Shown: piece by piece, positions 34,108 to 42,310 of the stretch
Position numbering within the stretch: position 1 is the first letter of the stretch
How the letters are laid out: each line of letters starts with the position of its first letter
From: Bacillota bacterium
GTDB lineage: Bacteria; Bacillota; Clostridia; Christensenellales; Aristaeellaceae
Reading direction: 5' to 3'
DNA length: 64,000 nucleotides
Assembly (NCBI GenBank): GCA_023411375.1
Contig: JAEYOW010000023.1
Coordinates: 62,001 to 126,000, forward strand
Position numbers and translations under genes: made by a program
Notes under the pieces: model-generated
Database searches by the model: none
What the model saw: only the letters and a program-made list of their open reading frames with translations
What the model was told of the DNA's origin: nothing

Positions 34108-35175
34108 ATGAGCAAAAAGATCGTACTTACGGGCGGCGGCACGGCAGGCCATGTAACGCCGCATCTGAGCCTGATTCCCAAGCTCAGGGAGGCGGGCTAT
34201 GAAATTCACTATATCGGCACCGAAAACGGCATAGAGCACCAGATGATCGCGAAGTTTCCGGATATCGTCTATCACGCGGTTAAAAGCGGAAAGCTCAGGC
34301 GCTATTTCAGCATACAGAACTTTACCGACCCCTTCCGGGTGCTATGGGGCGCGTTTCAGAGCATCGGGCTGATGCGCCGTCTCAGGCCGGACGTCTGCTT
34401 TTCCAAGGGCGGCTTTGTCAGCGTGCCCGTGGTGTTCGGCGCGTGGCTGTGCCGCGTTCCCGCCATCTGCCACGAGAGCGATTTGACCCCCGGCCTTGCC
34501 AACCGCATCTGCGCGAAATTCGCCCGGCGCGTGGCCACCACCTTTCCGGAATGCGCTAAAGCGCTGGGTAAAAAGGGCGTGCTGACGGGCACGCCGCTTC
34601 GTCCGGAGCTGTTCCGCGGCAGCCGTGCGGCGGGCCTGGCGCTGGGCGGCTTTAACGGCCACAAGCCGGTGCTTTTAATGACAGGCGGAAGCCTCGGCGC
34701 GCAAAGCGTCAACGAGTGCCTCAGAAAGGCGCTGCCGGAGCTTTTGCCGCATATGGACGTGCTCCACCTGTGCGGTCGCGGCAATCTGGACGAAAGCCTG
34801 ACGGGGATGGAGGGCTATTGCCAGAAGGAGTTCTTATCCGAGGAAATGCCGGACGCGCTTGCGGTGGCGGATATCGTCCTGAGCCGTGCGGGCAGCAATA
34901 CGTTAAGCGAGCTTCTGGCTTTACATAAGCCCATGCTGCTGGTGCCCTATCCGTTGGGGGCAAGCCGGGGCGACCAGATTGAAAACGCAAAAAGCTATGC
35001 CCGGCAGGGGCTTGCCCGCGTGTTGATGCAGGAGGATATGACCCCCCGCACCATGGCGGATGCGCTGCTCAGGCTTTTGGAGGAGCGCGCGGAGCTGGAA
35101 AAGGCCCTGCGGGACTATCCCGTTCAGGACGGCACCGAGGCCGTGCTCGGGTTGATCGAGGAGGCCCGGTGCTGA
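34108..35175 (+). CDS. murG: UDP-GlcNAc:lipid-linked MurNAc-pentapeptide transferase
   Basis: MurG converts lipid I to lipid II at the inner face of the membrane. The 355-residue GT-B enzyme shows KIVLTGGGTAGHVTPHLSLI (glycine-rich loop 1), CFSKGGFVSVPVVFGAWL, HESDLTPGLANR, LMTGGSLGAQSVNE (loop 3) and LSRAGSNTLSELLALHKPML near the UDP-GlcNAc site. The ATG at 34108 follows GGAGG; the frame from 34042 overlaps the promoter. It stands alone rather than in a division and cell-wall cluster. Confidence 0.96.
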   Translation: MSKKIVLTGGGTAGHVTPHLSLIPKLREAGYEIHYIGTENGIEHQMIAKFPDIVYHAVKSGKLRRYFSIQNFTDPFRVLWGAFQSIGLMRRLRPDVCFSKGGFVSVPVVFGAWLCRVPAICHESDLTPGLANRICAKFARRVATTFPECAKALGKKGVLTGTPLRPELFRGSRAAGLALGGFNGHKPVLLMTGGSLGAQSVNECLRKALPELLPHMDVLHLCGRGNLDESLTGMEGYCQKEFLSEEMPDALAVADIVLSRAGSNTLSELLALHKPMLLVPYPLGASRGDQIENAKSYARQGLARVLMQEDMTPRTMADALLRLLEERAELEKALRDYPVQDGTEAVLGLIEEARC

Positions 35176-35319
35176 TATATCGTTGAAGAACCCCGCAGTT
35201 TGGAAAAAAAGCGTCTCCCGCGTTTCCTGTGCGCTCGCAGGGCAAGCATTAGAACTGCGCTGTGTAAGGCTTTGGGGCGTTGTGCCAATTCCCGGGGGCG
35301 GAGGCCCCTTCACCCTACC

Positions 35320-35366
35320 CACCCCAAAATGGGCCGCGCAAGCTTTGCGCGGCCCATTTTGGGGTG
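35320..35366. terminator. Long perfect palindrome between convergent genes
   Basis: 35320-35341 and 35345-35366 pair perfectly over 22 bp with a 3-base loop. There is no T-run on either side. It sits between murG and the convergent sugar ABC operon and probably terminates or stabilises both transcripts. Confidence 0.65.
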
Positions 35367-35398
35367 GATTTGAGGGCACATAGCCCCGACGCCTCTAC

Positions 35399-36241
35399 TC
35401 AGCCCTTCACCGCACCCGCGGTGACGCCGGAGATGATGTACTTCTGGCAGATCAGATAGAAGATGATGATGGGCAAAATGCTCAGCATGATCAGCGCCAT
35501 GGTCGCGCCCAGGTCCACGCTGCCGTAGCTGCCTTGCAAGAACTGAATGTGGATGGGAATGGTGCGGTAGAGCGTGCGGTCCAGCACCAGATAGGGCAAA
35601 AGGTAATCATTCCAGACCCACATGATTTCCAGCACGGCAACGGATACGAGGATTGGCTTGAGCATGGGGAACACCACGCGAAAGAAGGTGCGCAGCGGGC
35701 CGCAGCCGTCGATGGAAGCGGCCTCCTCGATCTCCAGCGGAATGCTTTTGACAAAGCCCGTGAACATAAACACCGCAAGGCCCGCGCCAAAGCCCAGATA
35801 GATGACCGCGATGGTCCAGGGCGTATCAAGGCCCGTATCGTGCGCGGTTTTCGCCAGTGTGAACATAACCATCTGGAAAGGCACGATCATGGAGAATACG
35901 CAAAGGTAGTACACCACGCGCGAGAAAATGTCGTTCACGCGCGAGATATACCATGCCGCCATCGAGGTGCAGAGCAAAATCAAAACGGCCGACAGAATGG
36001 TAATGACAAAGCTGTAGGCGGCGGATTGCAAAAAGGGATAGCCGCCCACCGTCATGCCGTTGATATAGTTCGCCCAGCCCACGAAGGTGTTGGCGTTAGG
36101 CAGGGCAAAGGTGTCCGTGTTGATGGAGGCGTTGGTCTTGAAGGAATTGTACAGCACAACGATAATCGGCATCAGGTAGACGATACAGATAAAGATAAAC
36201 AGAATGCTCAACGCGTTTTTGGCGGTCCGCTCCTGCCGCAT
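35399..36241 (-). CDS. Sugar ABC transporter permease, MalG type (operon A)
   Basis: This is a 280-residue CUT1-family permease with six helices. The coupling loop EEAASIDGCGPLRTFFRVVFPMLKP fits the EAA motif (EAAxxDG near residue 190). Its ATG overlaps the previous stop as TAATG, so it is translated with the MalF-type gene. It is closely similar to the permease at 41348 in the mirrored operon B. No ATPase gene is present; an MsmX-like shared ATPase elsewhere is expected. Confidence 0.92.
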   Translation of the reverse strand: MRQERTAKNALSILFIFICIVYLMPIIVVLYNSFKTNASINTDTFALPNANTFVGWANYINGMTVGGYPFLQSAAYSFVITILSAVLILLCTSMAAWYISRVNDIFSRVVYYLCVFSMIVPFQMVMFTLAKTAHDTGLDTPWTIAVIYLGFGAGLAVFMFTGFVKSIPLEIEEAASIDGCGPLRTFFRVVFPMLKPILVSVAVLEIMWVWNDYLLPYLVLDRTLYRTIPIHIQFLQGSYGSVDLGATMALIMLSILPIIIFYLICQKYIISGVTAGAVKG

Positions 36242-37143
36242 TACTGCTGCACCTCCTTGGAATGGGTCGCCCGCAGCTGCACAAGCGCGATGGCGGCCAC
36301 CAGGATGAAGAACAGCACAGCCTTTGCCTGGCCTACGCCACGGGAATTGCTGTTGAGGTAGAAGCTGTTGTAGATATTAAGCGCGAGCATCTCCGTCGTG
36401 TGTATAGCGCCGATGAAGGGCCTGCCGTTGGTGAGCACAAGGTTCTGGTCGAACAGTTTAAAGCCGTTGGTGAGCGACAGGAAGGTGCAAATGGTAATGG
36501 AGGGCATCACGGTGGGAATGGTGATCTTCCAAAGAATATGCCAGCCGTTGGCGCCATCGATTTTGGCAGCTTCGATCATATCCTCGGAAACGGACTGCAG
36601 CCCGGCGATATAAATAATCATCATATAGCCGATCTGCTGCCAGCACATCAGAATAATCAGGCCCCAGTAGCCGTAGGCGGAGTTTAAGACAAGGGCGGTA
36701 TGATAGCGGGACAGCACGCCGGCGAAGATGACGGACCAGATGTAGCCCAGCACGATGCCGCCGATCAGGTTGGGCATAAAAAATACCCCGCGAAACACGT
36801 TGGAGCCCTTGATCCCGCGCGTAAGGGCATATGCCACGGCAAAAGCCAGCACGTTGATAATAATGAGAGACGAAACCGCCACCAGCGCGGTGTACCAGAA
36901 CGCATGCATAAAGCTGGGGTCCTGGAGCGCCTTCTGATAATTGGCAAAGCCGACCCATTTGGCGTTGCTGGTGATGGTGAACTTGCAAAAGGACAGGTAG
37001 AGGCCATGTAAAAACGGCCAGAGAAAACCGATGCAGAACGTTAAAAATGTTGGCAGAAGAAAGATGGCAAAACACCGCTGGATTGGGCGGCGAATGAGTT
37101 GGGAGTTCACTGCCGCGGCGTTTCGTTGCTTTGATATTTTCAT
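36241..37143 (-). CDS. Sugar ABC transporter permease, MalF type (operon A)
   Basis: This 300-residue membrane subunit has the CUT1 EAA loop DMIEAAKIDGANGWHILWKI and GFLWPFLHGLYLSF in helix 1. The ATG at 37143 follows GGAGGAG; an ATG at 37326 lies inside the hairpin-rich spacer and is rejected. It corresponds to the permease at 40500, sharing YMMIIYI and LTNGFKLFDQNL. Confidence 0.92.
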   Translation of the reverse strand: MKISKQRNAAAVNSQLIRRPIQRCFAIFLLPTFLTFCIGFLWPFLHGLYLSFCKFTITSNAKWVGFANYQKALQDPSFMHAFWYTALVAVSSLIIINVLAFAVAYALTRGIKGSNVFRGVFFMPNLIGGIVLGYIWSVIFAGVLSRYHTALVLNSAYGYWGLIILMCWQQIGYMMIIYIAGLQSVSEDMIEAAKIDGANGWHILWKITIPTVMPSITICTFLSLTNGFKLFDQNLVLTNGRPFIGAIHTTEMLALNIYNSFYLNSNSRGVGQAKAVLFFILVAAIALVQLRATHSKEVQQ

Positions 37144-37180
37144 GGCCGCTCCTCCATTTTGTGAAGAATGGGAACAAAGA

Positions 37181-37440
37181 GGGGGAGCGGGGTTTAGCCC
37201 GCTCCCCGGAGAGTGCAAAAAGCCCAATGGGAGGTGTCGGAGGGTCGGGACTCTCCGACTTTCAAACCGAAACCAACGACATGCGCGTTGGTTTCGGAAG
37301 CCTTGCGTCGCAAGGTTTCCCTGCAAATTTTCCCGTCCGCGCCGAAGGCGCAGGGAAAATCTGTTTCGGCGAAAAAGATCGCTTCAGCGAGCTTTTTTGA
37401 CGGTTTGAGGGGGGAGCGGGGTTTAGCCCGCTCCCCGGAT
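37181..37440 (-). repeat. Hairpin cascade with two direct repeats between SBP and permease genes
   Basis: Two identical 29-bp units (37182-37210 and 37411-37439) each fold as GGGGAGCGGG/CCCGCTCCCC with a GTTTAG loop. Between them lie four more stem-loops: 37236-37259 (7 bp), CCGAAACCAACG/CGTTGGTTTCGG (about 37267-37297), CCTTGCG/CGCAAGG (about 37301-37315), and AAGATCGCTTCAGCGAGC followed on the minus strand by a T-run. On the operon A transcript this 334-bp gap would cause partial termination or slow decay, raising binding protein over permease. Confidence 0.7.
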
Positions 37441-37477
37441 GCGGCCTTCCGGCCGTTTAGGTTCCGATACGATTAGG

Positions 37478-38752
37478 TTACTGGTTGGCGTACTGGTCGG
37501 CCCAGCCCTGAACGAAAGCGGTGACCACGGTATCCCAGGAGCCGCCGGCAGAATACTGGGTCATGGCATCCACAACGCCCGCGCGCCAGGTGTCTACATT
37601 GGGGGTGTAGTTGAAGGCCCAGCTCACAACGTAGTTGCCGTCAGCAATGTACTTGTTGGCATCGTTGAAGAACACGTTGTCGGAAGCCTTGGCAGCCTTG
37701 AAGGGGATGGGGCCGAACTGCTCGGCCATCATCGTGGTGCCTTCTTCGGAGGTCACGACCCAGTACATGAAGTCCAAGGTGGCCTTCTGGTCGGCCTCGG
37801 AGGCCTGGGAGTTCACGGCCCAGCGGTTCTCGGTGCCGCAGCACAGGCCGGCCTTTTCCTCGCCCTCAACGCCGCAGTAGATCGGGATCATGGCCAGGTC
37901 GTCGGCGCTCATGCCAAAGGTGCCGGTCAGGTTGGCGTATTCCCAGGTGCCGTTCTGATAGAACGCCGCCTTGCCTTCGCCAAACTCAGCCTCGGCCTGG
38001 TCGCCGGTAGCGGTCGCCAGCTGGGAGGGCTCGGTGGAGGCGTTGCTGATGTAGAGATCCCAGATGCTCTTGAAGTTGTCCAGATAGGTGCCCTTGATGG
38101 CGGCGGGCTGTCCGGTTACGCCGTCATCACGGAATTCATAGTACAGGGGCATGTTGGCCAGGTGGCCGGAGAAACGCCAGGAGGAGGAGCCGTCCATACC
38201 GGAGGAGGTGAAGGCGTCAAAGCCCAGCTCGTCCTTGCGGGCGTGGATATCTTCCGCGACGGCCTTCAGGGACGCGAAGTCCTTGATGTCGGCGATGGAA
38301 TGGCCGGCCTTCTCAAGCAGGGCCTTGTTGGCGATGATGCCGAACGCCTCGTAGCAATAGCCCACGGCCAGCGCTTCGCCGTTCTCACCGTAAAGGTTGA
38401 ACTCATCGGTGGTCAGCTCTTTATAGAAAGCGGTTTCCTTAAGGTCAAGGCAGAAATCGCCCCAGGTATCCAGGCCGGCCTGGTTGCCGCACTGGAACAG
38501 CGTGGGAGCGGACGCGCCCTTGTCCATCTCGGCGGTCAGGGTCTGGGAGTAGGTGCCGGAAGCGGCGGTAACGATCTTGACGTCCACACCGGTCTGCTCG
38601 GTATAGGTCTTGGCCAGCGTCTGCCAGGCCTCGTCAGCTTCGGGCTTGAAGTTCAGGTAGTAGACTTTGCCGGTCTCCTCGGCGGAAGCCACGACCGTCG
38701 CCATGGACAGAACGAGCGCCAGGGTCAGAAACAAAGCAACCAGTTTCTTCAT
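37478..38752 (-). CDS. Sugar ABC transporter substrate-binding protein (operon A)
   Basis: This 424-residue SBP_bac_1-type extracellular binding protein has a signal peptide MKKLVALFLTLALVLSMATV and a likely cut after VASA. There is no lipobox Cys. The mature protein starts EETGKVYYLNFKPEADEAW and includes VTAASGTYSQTLTAEMDKG and FYQNGTWEYANLTG. ATG at 38752 follows AAGGGGTG; an ATG seven codons upstream is less likely. It is a paralogue of 39063, sharing VYYLNFKPE and TAASGTY. The ligand is probably an oligosaccharide. Confidence 0.92.
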   Translation of the reverse strand: MKKLVALFLTLALVLSMATVVASAEETGKVYYLNFKPEADEAWQTLAKTYTEQTGVDVKIVTAASGTYSQTLTAEMDKGASAPTLFQCGNQAGLDTWGDFCLDLKETAFYKELTTDEFNLYGENGEALAVGYCYEAFGIIANKALLEKAGHSIADIKDFASLKAVAEDIHARKDELGFDAFTSSGMDGSSSWRFSGHLANMPLYYEFRDDGVTGQPAAIKGTYLDNFKSIWDLYISNASTEPSQLATATGDQAEAEFGEGKAAFYQNGTWEYANLTGTFGMSADDLAMIPIYCGVEGEEKAGLCCGTENRWAVNSQASEADQKATLDFMYWVVTSEEGTTMMAEQFGPIPFKAAKASDNVFFNDANKYIADGNYVVSWAFNYTPNVDTWRAGVVDAMTQYSAGGSWDTVVTAFVQGWADQYANQ

Positions 38753-38826
38753 AAGAGATACACCCCTTTTCAAGATGTGCGGCCAAGGGCCGCAGGTTGA
38801 AATCAGCGCGCGGGATTAAAGTGGAA

Positions 38827-38899
38827 GTGCAATCGTTTGCACCAAACTTCATCCCCGTACTATAATGTATATAATACCGTCCTTTGTATAAAATGTCAA
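38827..38899 (-). promoter_or_regulatory. Promoter and LacI-type operator of operon A
   Basis: On the minus strand TTGACA (38894-38899), a 17-bp spacer and TATTAT (38871-38876) form a strong promoter. Downstream of it, GTGCAATCGTTTGCAC (38827-38842) is a 16-bp near-palindrome with a central CG (14 of 16 positions symmetric). This matches LacI/GalR-family operators and is close to a CcpA cre site. Its place between promoter and gene suggests repression. Confidence 0.7.
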
Positions 38900-38999
38900 G
38901 TCCCATGCAAAGTTTTTGGCAAAAAGGTAAACGCCGTCAAAATACGGTGCATTTTTTTGAAAGGATTGGTCAAAGCTTTGCCATGGGATGCCCGAATAA

Positions 39000-39015
39000 T
39001 GAAAAACGTTTGCAC
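39000..39015 (+). promoter_or_regulatory. Half-conserved LacI-type operator before operon B
   Basis: AACGTTTGCAC (39005-39015) reproduces the right half and CG centre of the operator at 38827, while the left half is degraded to GAAA. It lies 48 bp upstream of the operon B binding-protein gene. An AATAAT at 38995-39000 may be the -10, without a clear -35. Confidence 0.5.
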
Positions 39016-39062
39016 ATGGTTTTGCGGTGCGGACGGGCAAATGAGAAGGAGAGATTCCATTT

Positions 39063-40433
39063 ATGAAAAAGCTTTTGGCTCTGCTGGCCGCCGCGACGTT
39101 GGTGCTTGGTATGGTAAATATCTTCAGCATGGCCGAGACGGCTCCGGCCACGCCTGCCGTCACAGGCGCGCCGGCCGCCTCGGCCGCCCCGGGAGCCGCC
39201 GGCGCCGGTTCCGTATACTATCTGAACTTCAAGCCCGAGCAGGCGACCCAGTGGGAGGAGCTTGCAAAGGTCTACACGCAAAAGACGGGCGTGCCCGTCA
39301 CAGTCGTTACCGCGGCCTCCGGCACCTATGAGGATACGCTCCGCTCCGAGATTGAAAAGACGGATGCGCCAACCCTGTTCCAGGTCAACGGTCCCGTCGG
39401 CCTCAGAACCTGGAAGGATTATTGCCTGGACCTGAAGGATACCGCCCTGTACCAGAACCTGAAAAGCGAGGACTTCGCCCTGAAAGAGGGAGGCCAGGTG
39501 CTGGGCGTCGCCTATGTTATCGAAACCTACGGTATCATCTACAACAAGTCGCTGCTGGCCAAGTATTGCACACTGGAAAACGCGGTAATCAAGGACGCGT
39601 CCGAAATCAACAGCTTTGATACCTTAAAGGCCGTTGCGGAGGATATCCAGTCCCGCCGGGAAGAGCTGGGCGTATCGGGCGCATTCACCTCCGCGGGCAT
39701 GGATTCCAGCTCTGACTGGCGGTTTAAAACGCATCTGGCCAACCTGCCCATCTATTATGAGTATAAGACCGACGGCATCGACTTTACCGAGGCCATTAAG
39801 GGCACCTATCTGGACAACTACAGGATGATCTGGGACCTCTATATCAATAACGCTACCTGCGAGCCCACGCTGATCGGCTCCAAAACCGGAGAGGACGCCG
39901 TGGCCGATTTCGCGCTGGGCGAGGCCGTGTTTTATCAGAACGGCACCTGGGCGTATAACGACTGTGTCTCAGAGGGACTGACGGACGCGGACCTGGGCAT
40001 GCTGCCCATCTATATCGGCGCGCCCGGCGAGGAAAACCAGGGCCTGTGCACCGGCTCGGAGAACTACTGGTGCATAAACAGCAAAGCCGCCCCCGAAAAC
40101 ATCGAGGCCACCAAGGCTTTCTTGGAGTGGGTCATCACCAGCGACGAGGGCCGCGATATGATGGCCAATCAAATGGGTTTCGTAACGCCCTTTAAAACCT
40201 TTGACGACGGCTATACCGCCCGCAACGCCTTGCTGGACGCCGCTTCCGCATATATTGCCGACGGCAAAACTTCCGTCAGCTGGAATTTTACCACCATGCC
40301 CTCTGAAACATGGAAAAACAACGTTGGCGCGGCACTTTTGGAGTATGCGCAGGGAACCGGCGACTGGGAAGCCGTTCGGGCTGCCTTTGTGGACGGCTGG
40401 GCCTCCGAGTATGCCGCCGCGAATGGAAGATAA
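39063..40433 (+). CDS. Sugar ABC transporter substrate-binding protein (operon B)
   Basis: This 456-residue paralogue of 37478-38752 has a signal peptide MKKLLALLAAATLVLGMVNI and an Ala/Pro/Thr-rich linker of about 25 residues before VYYLNFKPEQATQWEELAK. Shared elements include VTAASGTYEDTL, APTLFQVNG and LGEAVFYQNGTWAYND. The linker is absent from the operon A protein and may act as a cell-wall spacer. AAGGAGAG precedes the ATG. No lipobox is seen. It heads the rightward three-gene operon. Confidence 0.92.
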   Translation: MKKLLALLAAATLVLGMVNIFSMAETAPATPAVTGAPAASAAPGAAGAGSVYYLNFKPEQATQWEELAKVYTQKTGVPVTVVTAASGTYEDTLRSEIEKTDAPTLFQVNGPVGLRTWKDYCLDLKDTALYQNLKSEDFALKEGGQVLGVAYVIETYGIIYNKSLLAKYCTLENAVIKDASEINSFDTLKAVAEDIQSRREELGVSGAFTSAGMDSSSDWRFKTHLANLPIYYEYKTDGIDFTEAIKGTYLDNYRMIWDLYINNATCEPTLIGSKTGEDAVADFALGEAVFYQNGTWAYNDCVSEGLTDADLGMLPIYIGAPGEENQGLCTGSENYWCINSKAAPENIEATKAFLEWVITSDEGRDMMANQMGFVTPFKTFDDGYTARNALLDAASAYIADGKTSVSWNFTTMPSETWKNNVGAALLEYAQGTGDWEAVRAAFVDGWASEYAAANGR

Positions 40434-40499
40434 CGGGGATGGGAATGCTGAAAGGGAATCGCGCGCCTGCCTGAAACCCAGGACAAAGGAGATGGAGAG

Positions 40500-41348
40500 A
40501 TGGAACGCTATATCAGGCGATACTGGCCGGTATTTGTGCTGCCTACGATGATCGCCTTTGCCATCGGCTTCCTGATACCGTTTTGCATGGGCCTATATCT
40601 CTCATTTTGCGACTTCACAACCATCTCCAACGCGACGTTTGTCGGGTTTGCCAACTACGTCAAGGCGTTTGCGGATTCCTCCGGGGAGTTCGTGCACGCC
40701 CTGTGGTTCACGGCGCTGTTCGCGGCGATTTCCACCGTGCTGATCAACCTGTTTGGCCTGACGGTGGCGCTGCTCCTGGTGCGCGGCTTTCGGGGCACCA
40801 ACCTCTTTCGAACGGTGTTCTTCATGCCAAACCTGATTGGCGGCATCGTGCTGGGCTGGCTGTGGCAGGTCATCATCAACGGCGTGCTCGCCCGGTACGG
40901 CGTGAACATCACAACCAACGAATGGTACGGCTTCTGGAGCCTGATGATCGTCATGCTCTGGCAGCAGGCGGGCTATATGATGATCATCTATATTTCCGGC
41001 CTTCAAGCCATTCCGCCGGAGCTTTCGGAGGCAGCGTCCATCGATGGGGCCGGCGCGTGGCAGACGCTTTGGCGCGTCAAGCTGCCCATGCTGATGCCCT
41101 CCATCACCATCTGTACCTTTCTCACGCTTACCAACGGGTTTAAGCTGTTCGACCAGAACCTTGCGCTGACCAACGGCATGCCCTCCAACCGCTCCCAGCT
41201 TTTGGCGCTGAACATATACACCACCTTTTACGGCCGCACCGGCTGGGCGGGGGCGGGGCAGGCCAAGGCGGTCGTATTCTGCGCGATTGTGGTATTGATC
41301 GCGCTGCTGCAGCTGCGCCTGACGCATAACAGGGAGGTACAGCAATAA
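40500..41348 (+). CDS. Sugar ABC transporter permease, MalF type (operon B)
   Basis: This 282-residue CUT1 permease has the EAA loop LSEAASIDGAGAWQTLWRVK, FMPNLIGGIVLGWLWQVIIN and LTNGFKLFDQNLALTNGMPS. It closely resembles the operon A protein at 36241. AAAGGAG lies upstream. The last base of its TAA is the A of the next ATG (TAATG). Confidence 0.93.
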   Translation: MERYIRRYWPVFVLPTMIAFAIGFLIPFCMGLYLSFCDFTTISNATFVGFANYVKAFADSSGEFVHALWFTALFAAISTVLINLFGLTVALLLVRGFRGTNLFRTVFFMPNLIGGIVLGWLWQVIINGVLARYGVNITTNEWYGFWSLMIVMLWQQAGYMMIIYISGLQAIPPELSEAASIDGAGAWQTLWRVKLPMLMPSITICTFLTLTNGFKLFDQNLALTNGMPSNRSQLLALNIYTTFYGRTGWAGAGQAKAVVFCAIVVLIALLQLRLTHNREVQQ

Positions 41349-42208
41349 TGGCGAATGGCCGTGTAAAAAGCGTCGGCGGCAAGCGGATGACGGACGCCCT
41401 GCTGACGGTGATCTTTTCGCTGGTTTCCCTGGCATACGTGTATCCGCTGGCGGTTATGGCAATCAACAGCTTCAAAAAAAAGGCCTATATCAGCCGCGCG
41501 CCCTTTGCGCTGCCGACGGACAAGATGTTCGCGGGCCCGGCCAATTATGAAACGGGTATCGCCAGGACCAATTTTTTTGAGGCCATACAATGGAGCTTCG
41601 TGATTACCGTTCTGTCGGTGTTTCTTATTTTACTTTGTACATCCATGTGCGCGTGGTTCATCGCACGCGTGCGCAGCGGGTTTACCCGGGCGGTCTATCT
41701 GCTGTGCATCTTTTCCATGGTGGTGCCGTTTCAGATGGTCATGTTCACGCTGTCCAAAACGGCCAACGTGCTGGGGCTCAACACGCCGTTCACCATCGCG
41801 GTCGTCTATCTGGGTTTTGGCGCGGGGCTGGCGGTATTCATGTTTACCGGCTACATGAAGGCCTGCCCCATCGCCATTGAGGAATCCGCCATGATTGACG
41901 GTTGCCGGCCCCTTCGCACGTTTTTCAGCGTCGTGCTGCCAATCTTGCAACCCACCTACATCTCCACGGGCATTCTGTTGACCATGTGGATATGGAACGA
42001 CTATCTGCTTCCGTATCTCGTGCTGGATTTAAAGCGTTTCAAGACCATTCCCATCGCCATCCAGTATTTAAAGGGCGGTTACGGTTCCGTGGATATGGGC
42101 GCGATGATGGCGATGCTGGTGCTGGCGATCGTGCCGATCATTATTTTTTACCTGCTGCTGCAAAAACACATCGTAAGCGGCGTGATGGCGGGCGCGGTCA
42201 AGGGCTGA
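41348..42208 (+). CDS. Sugar ABC transporter permease, MalG type (operon B)
   Basis: This 286-residue permease is coupled to the preceding one. The EAA loop reads IEESAMIDGCRPLRTFFSVV, and the C-terminus GVMAGAVKG is nearly the same as GVTAGAVKG in operon A. Six helices are predicted by eye. It ends 6 bp before a perfect bidirectional terminator. No ATPase gene is linked. Confidence 0.93.
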   Translation: MANGRVKSVGGKRMTDALLTVIFSLVSLAYVYPLAVMAINSFKKKAYISRAPFALPTDKMFAGPANYETGIARTNFFEAIQWSFVITVLSVFLILLCTSMCAWFIARVRSGFTRAVYLLCIFSMVVPFQMVMFTLSKTANVLGLNTPFTIAVVYLGFGAGLAVFMFTGYMKACPIAIEESAMIDGCRPLRTFFSVVLPILQPTYISTGILLTMWIWNDYLLPYLVLDLKRFKTIPIAIQYLKGGYGSVDMGAMMAMLVLAIVPIIIFYLLLQKHIVSGVMAGAVKG

Positions 42209-42213
42209 TGGGT

Positions 42214-42250
42214 AAAAAACAAGCATGGAGCGCTCCATGCTTGTTTTTTT
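42214..42250. terminator. Bidirectional intrinsic terminator
   Basis: An 18+18 bp perfect palindrome (42214-42249) begins with six A and ends with a run of seven T (42244-42250). It serves both operon B and the convergent YeiH-type gene. Confidence 0.9.
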
Positions 42251-42310
42251 GACGTTCCCGCGCGCGAGGGAAAGAAGGCCCGCTTTCTTCAAAATCTATA
42301 TAATGAGGCC

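Noticed and set aside
37182..37439. Two identical 29-bp repeats as a possible CRISPR
   Set aside because: Only two copies 229 bp apart, each a self-complementary hairpin; no spacer array and no cas genes.
39000..39015. Perfect CcpA cre site
   Set aside because: The left half departs from the cre consensus at several positions, so it is reported only as a half-conserved LacI-type operator.
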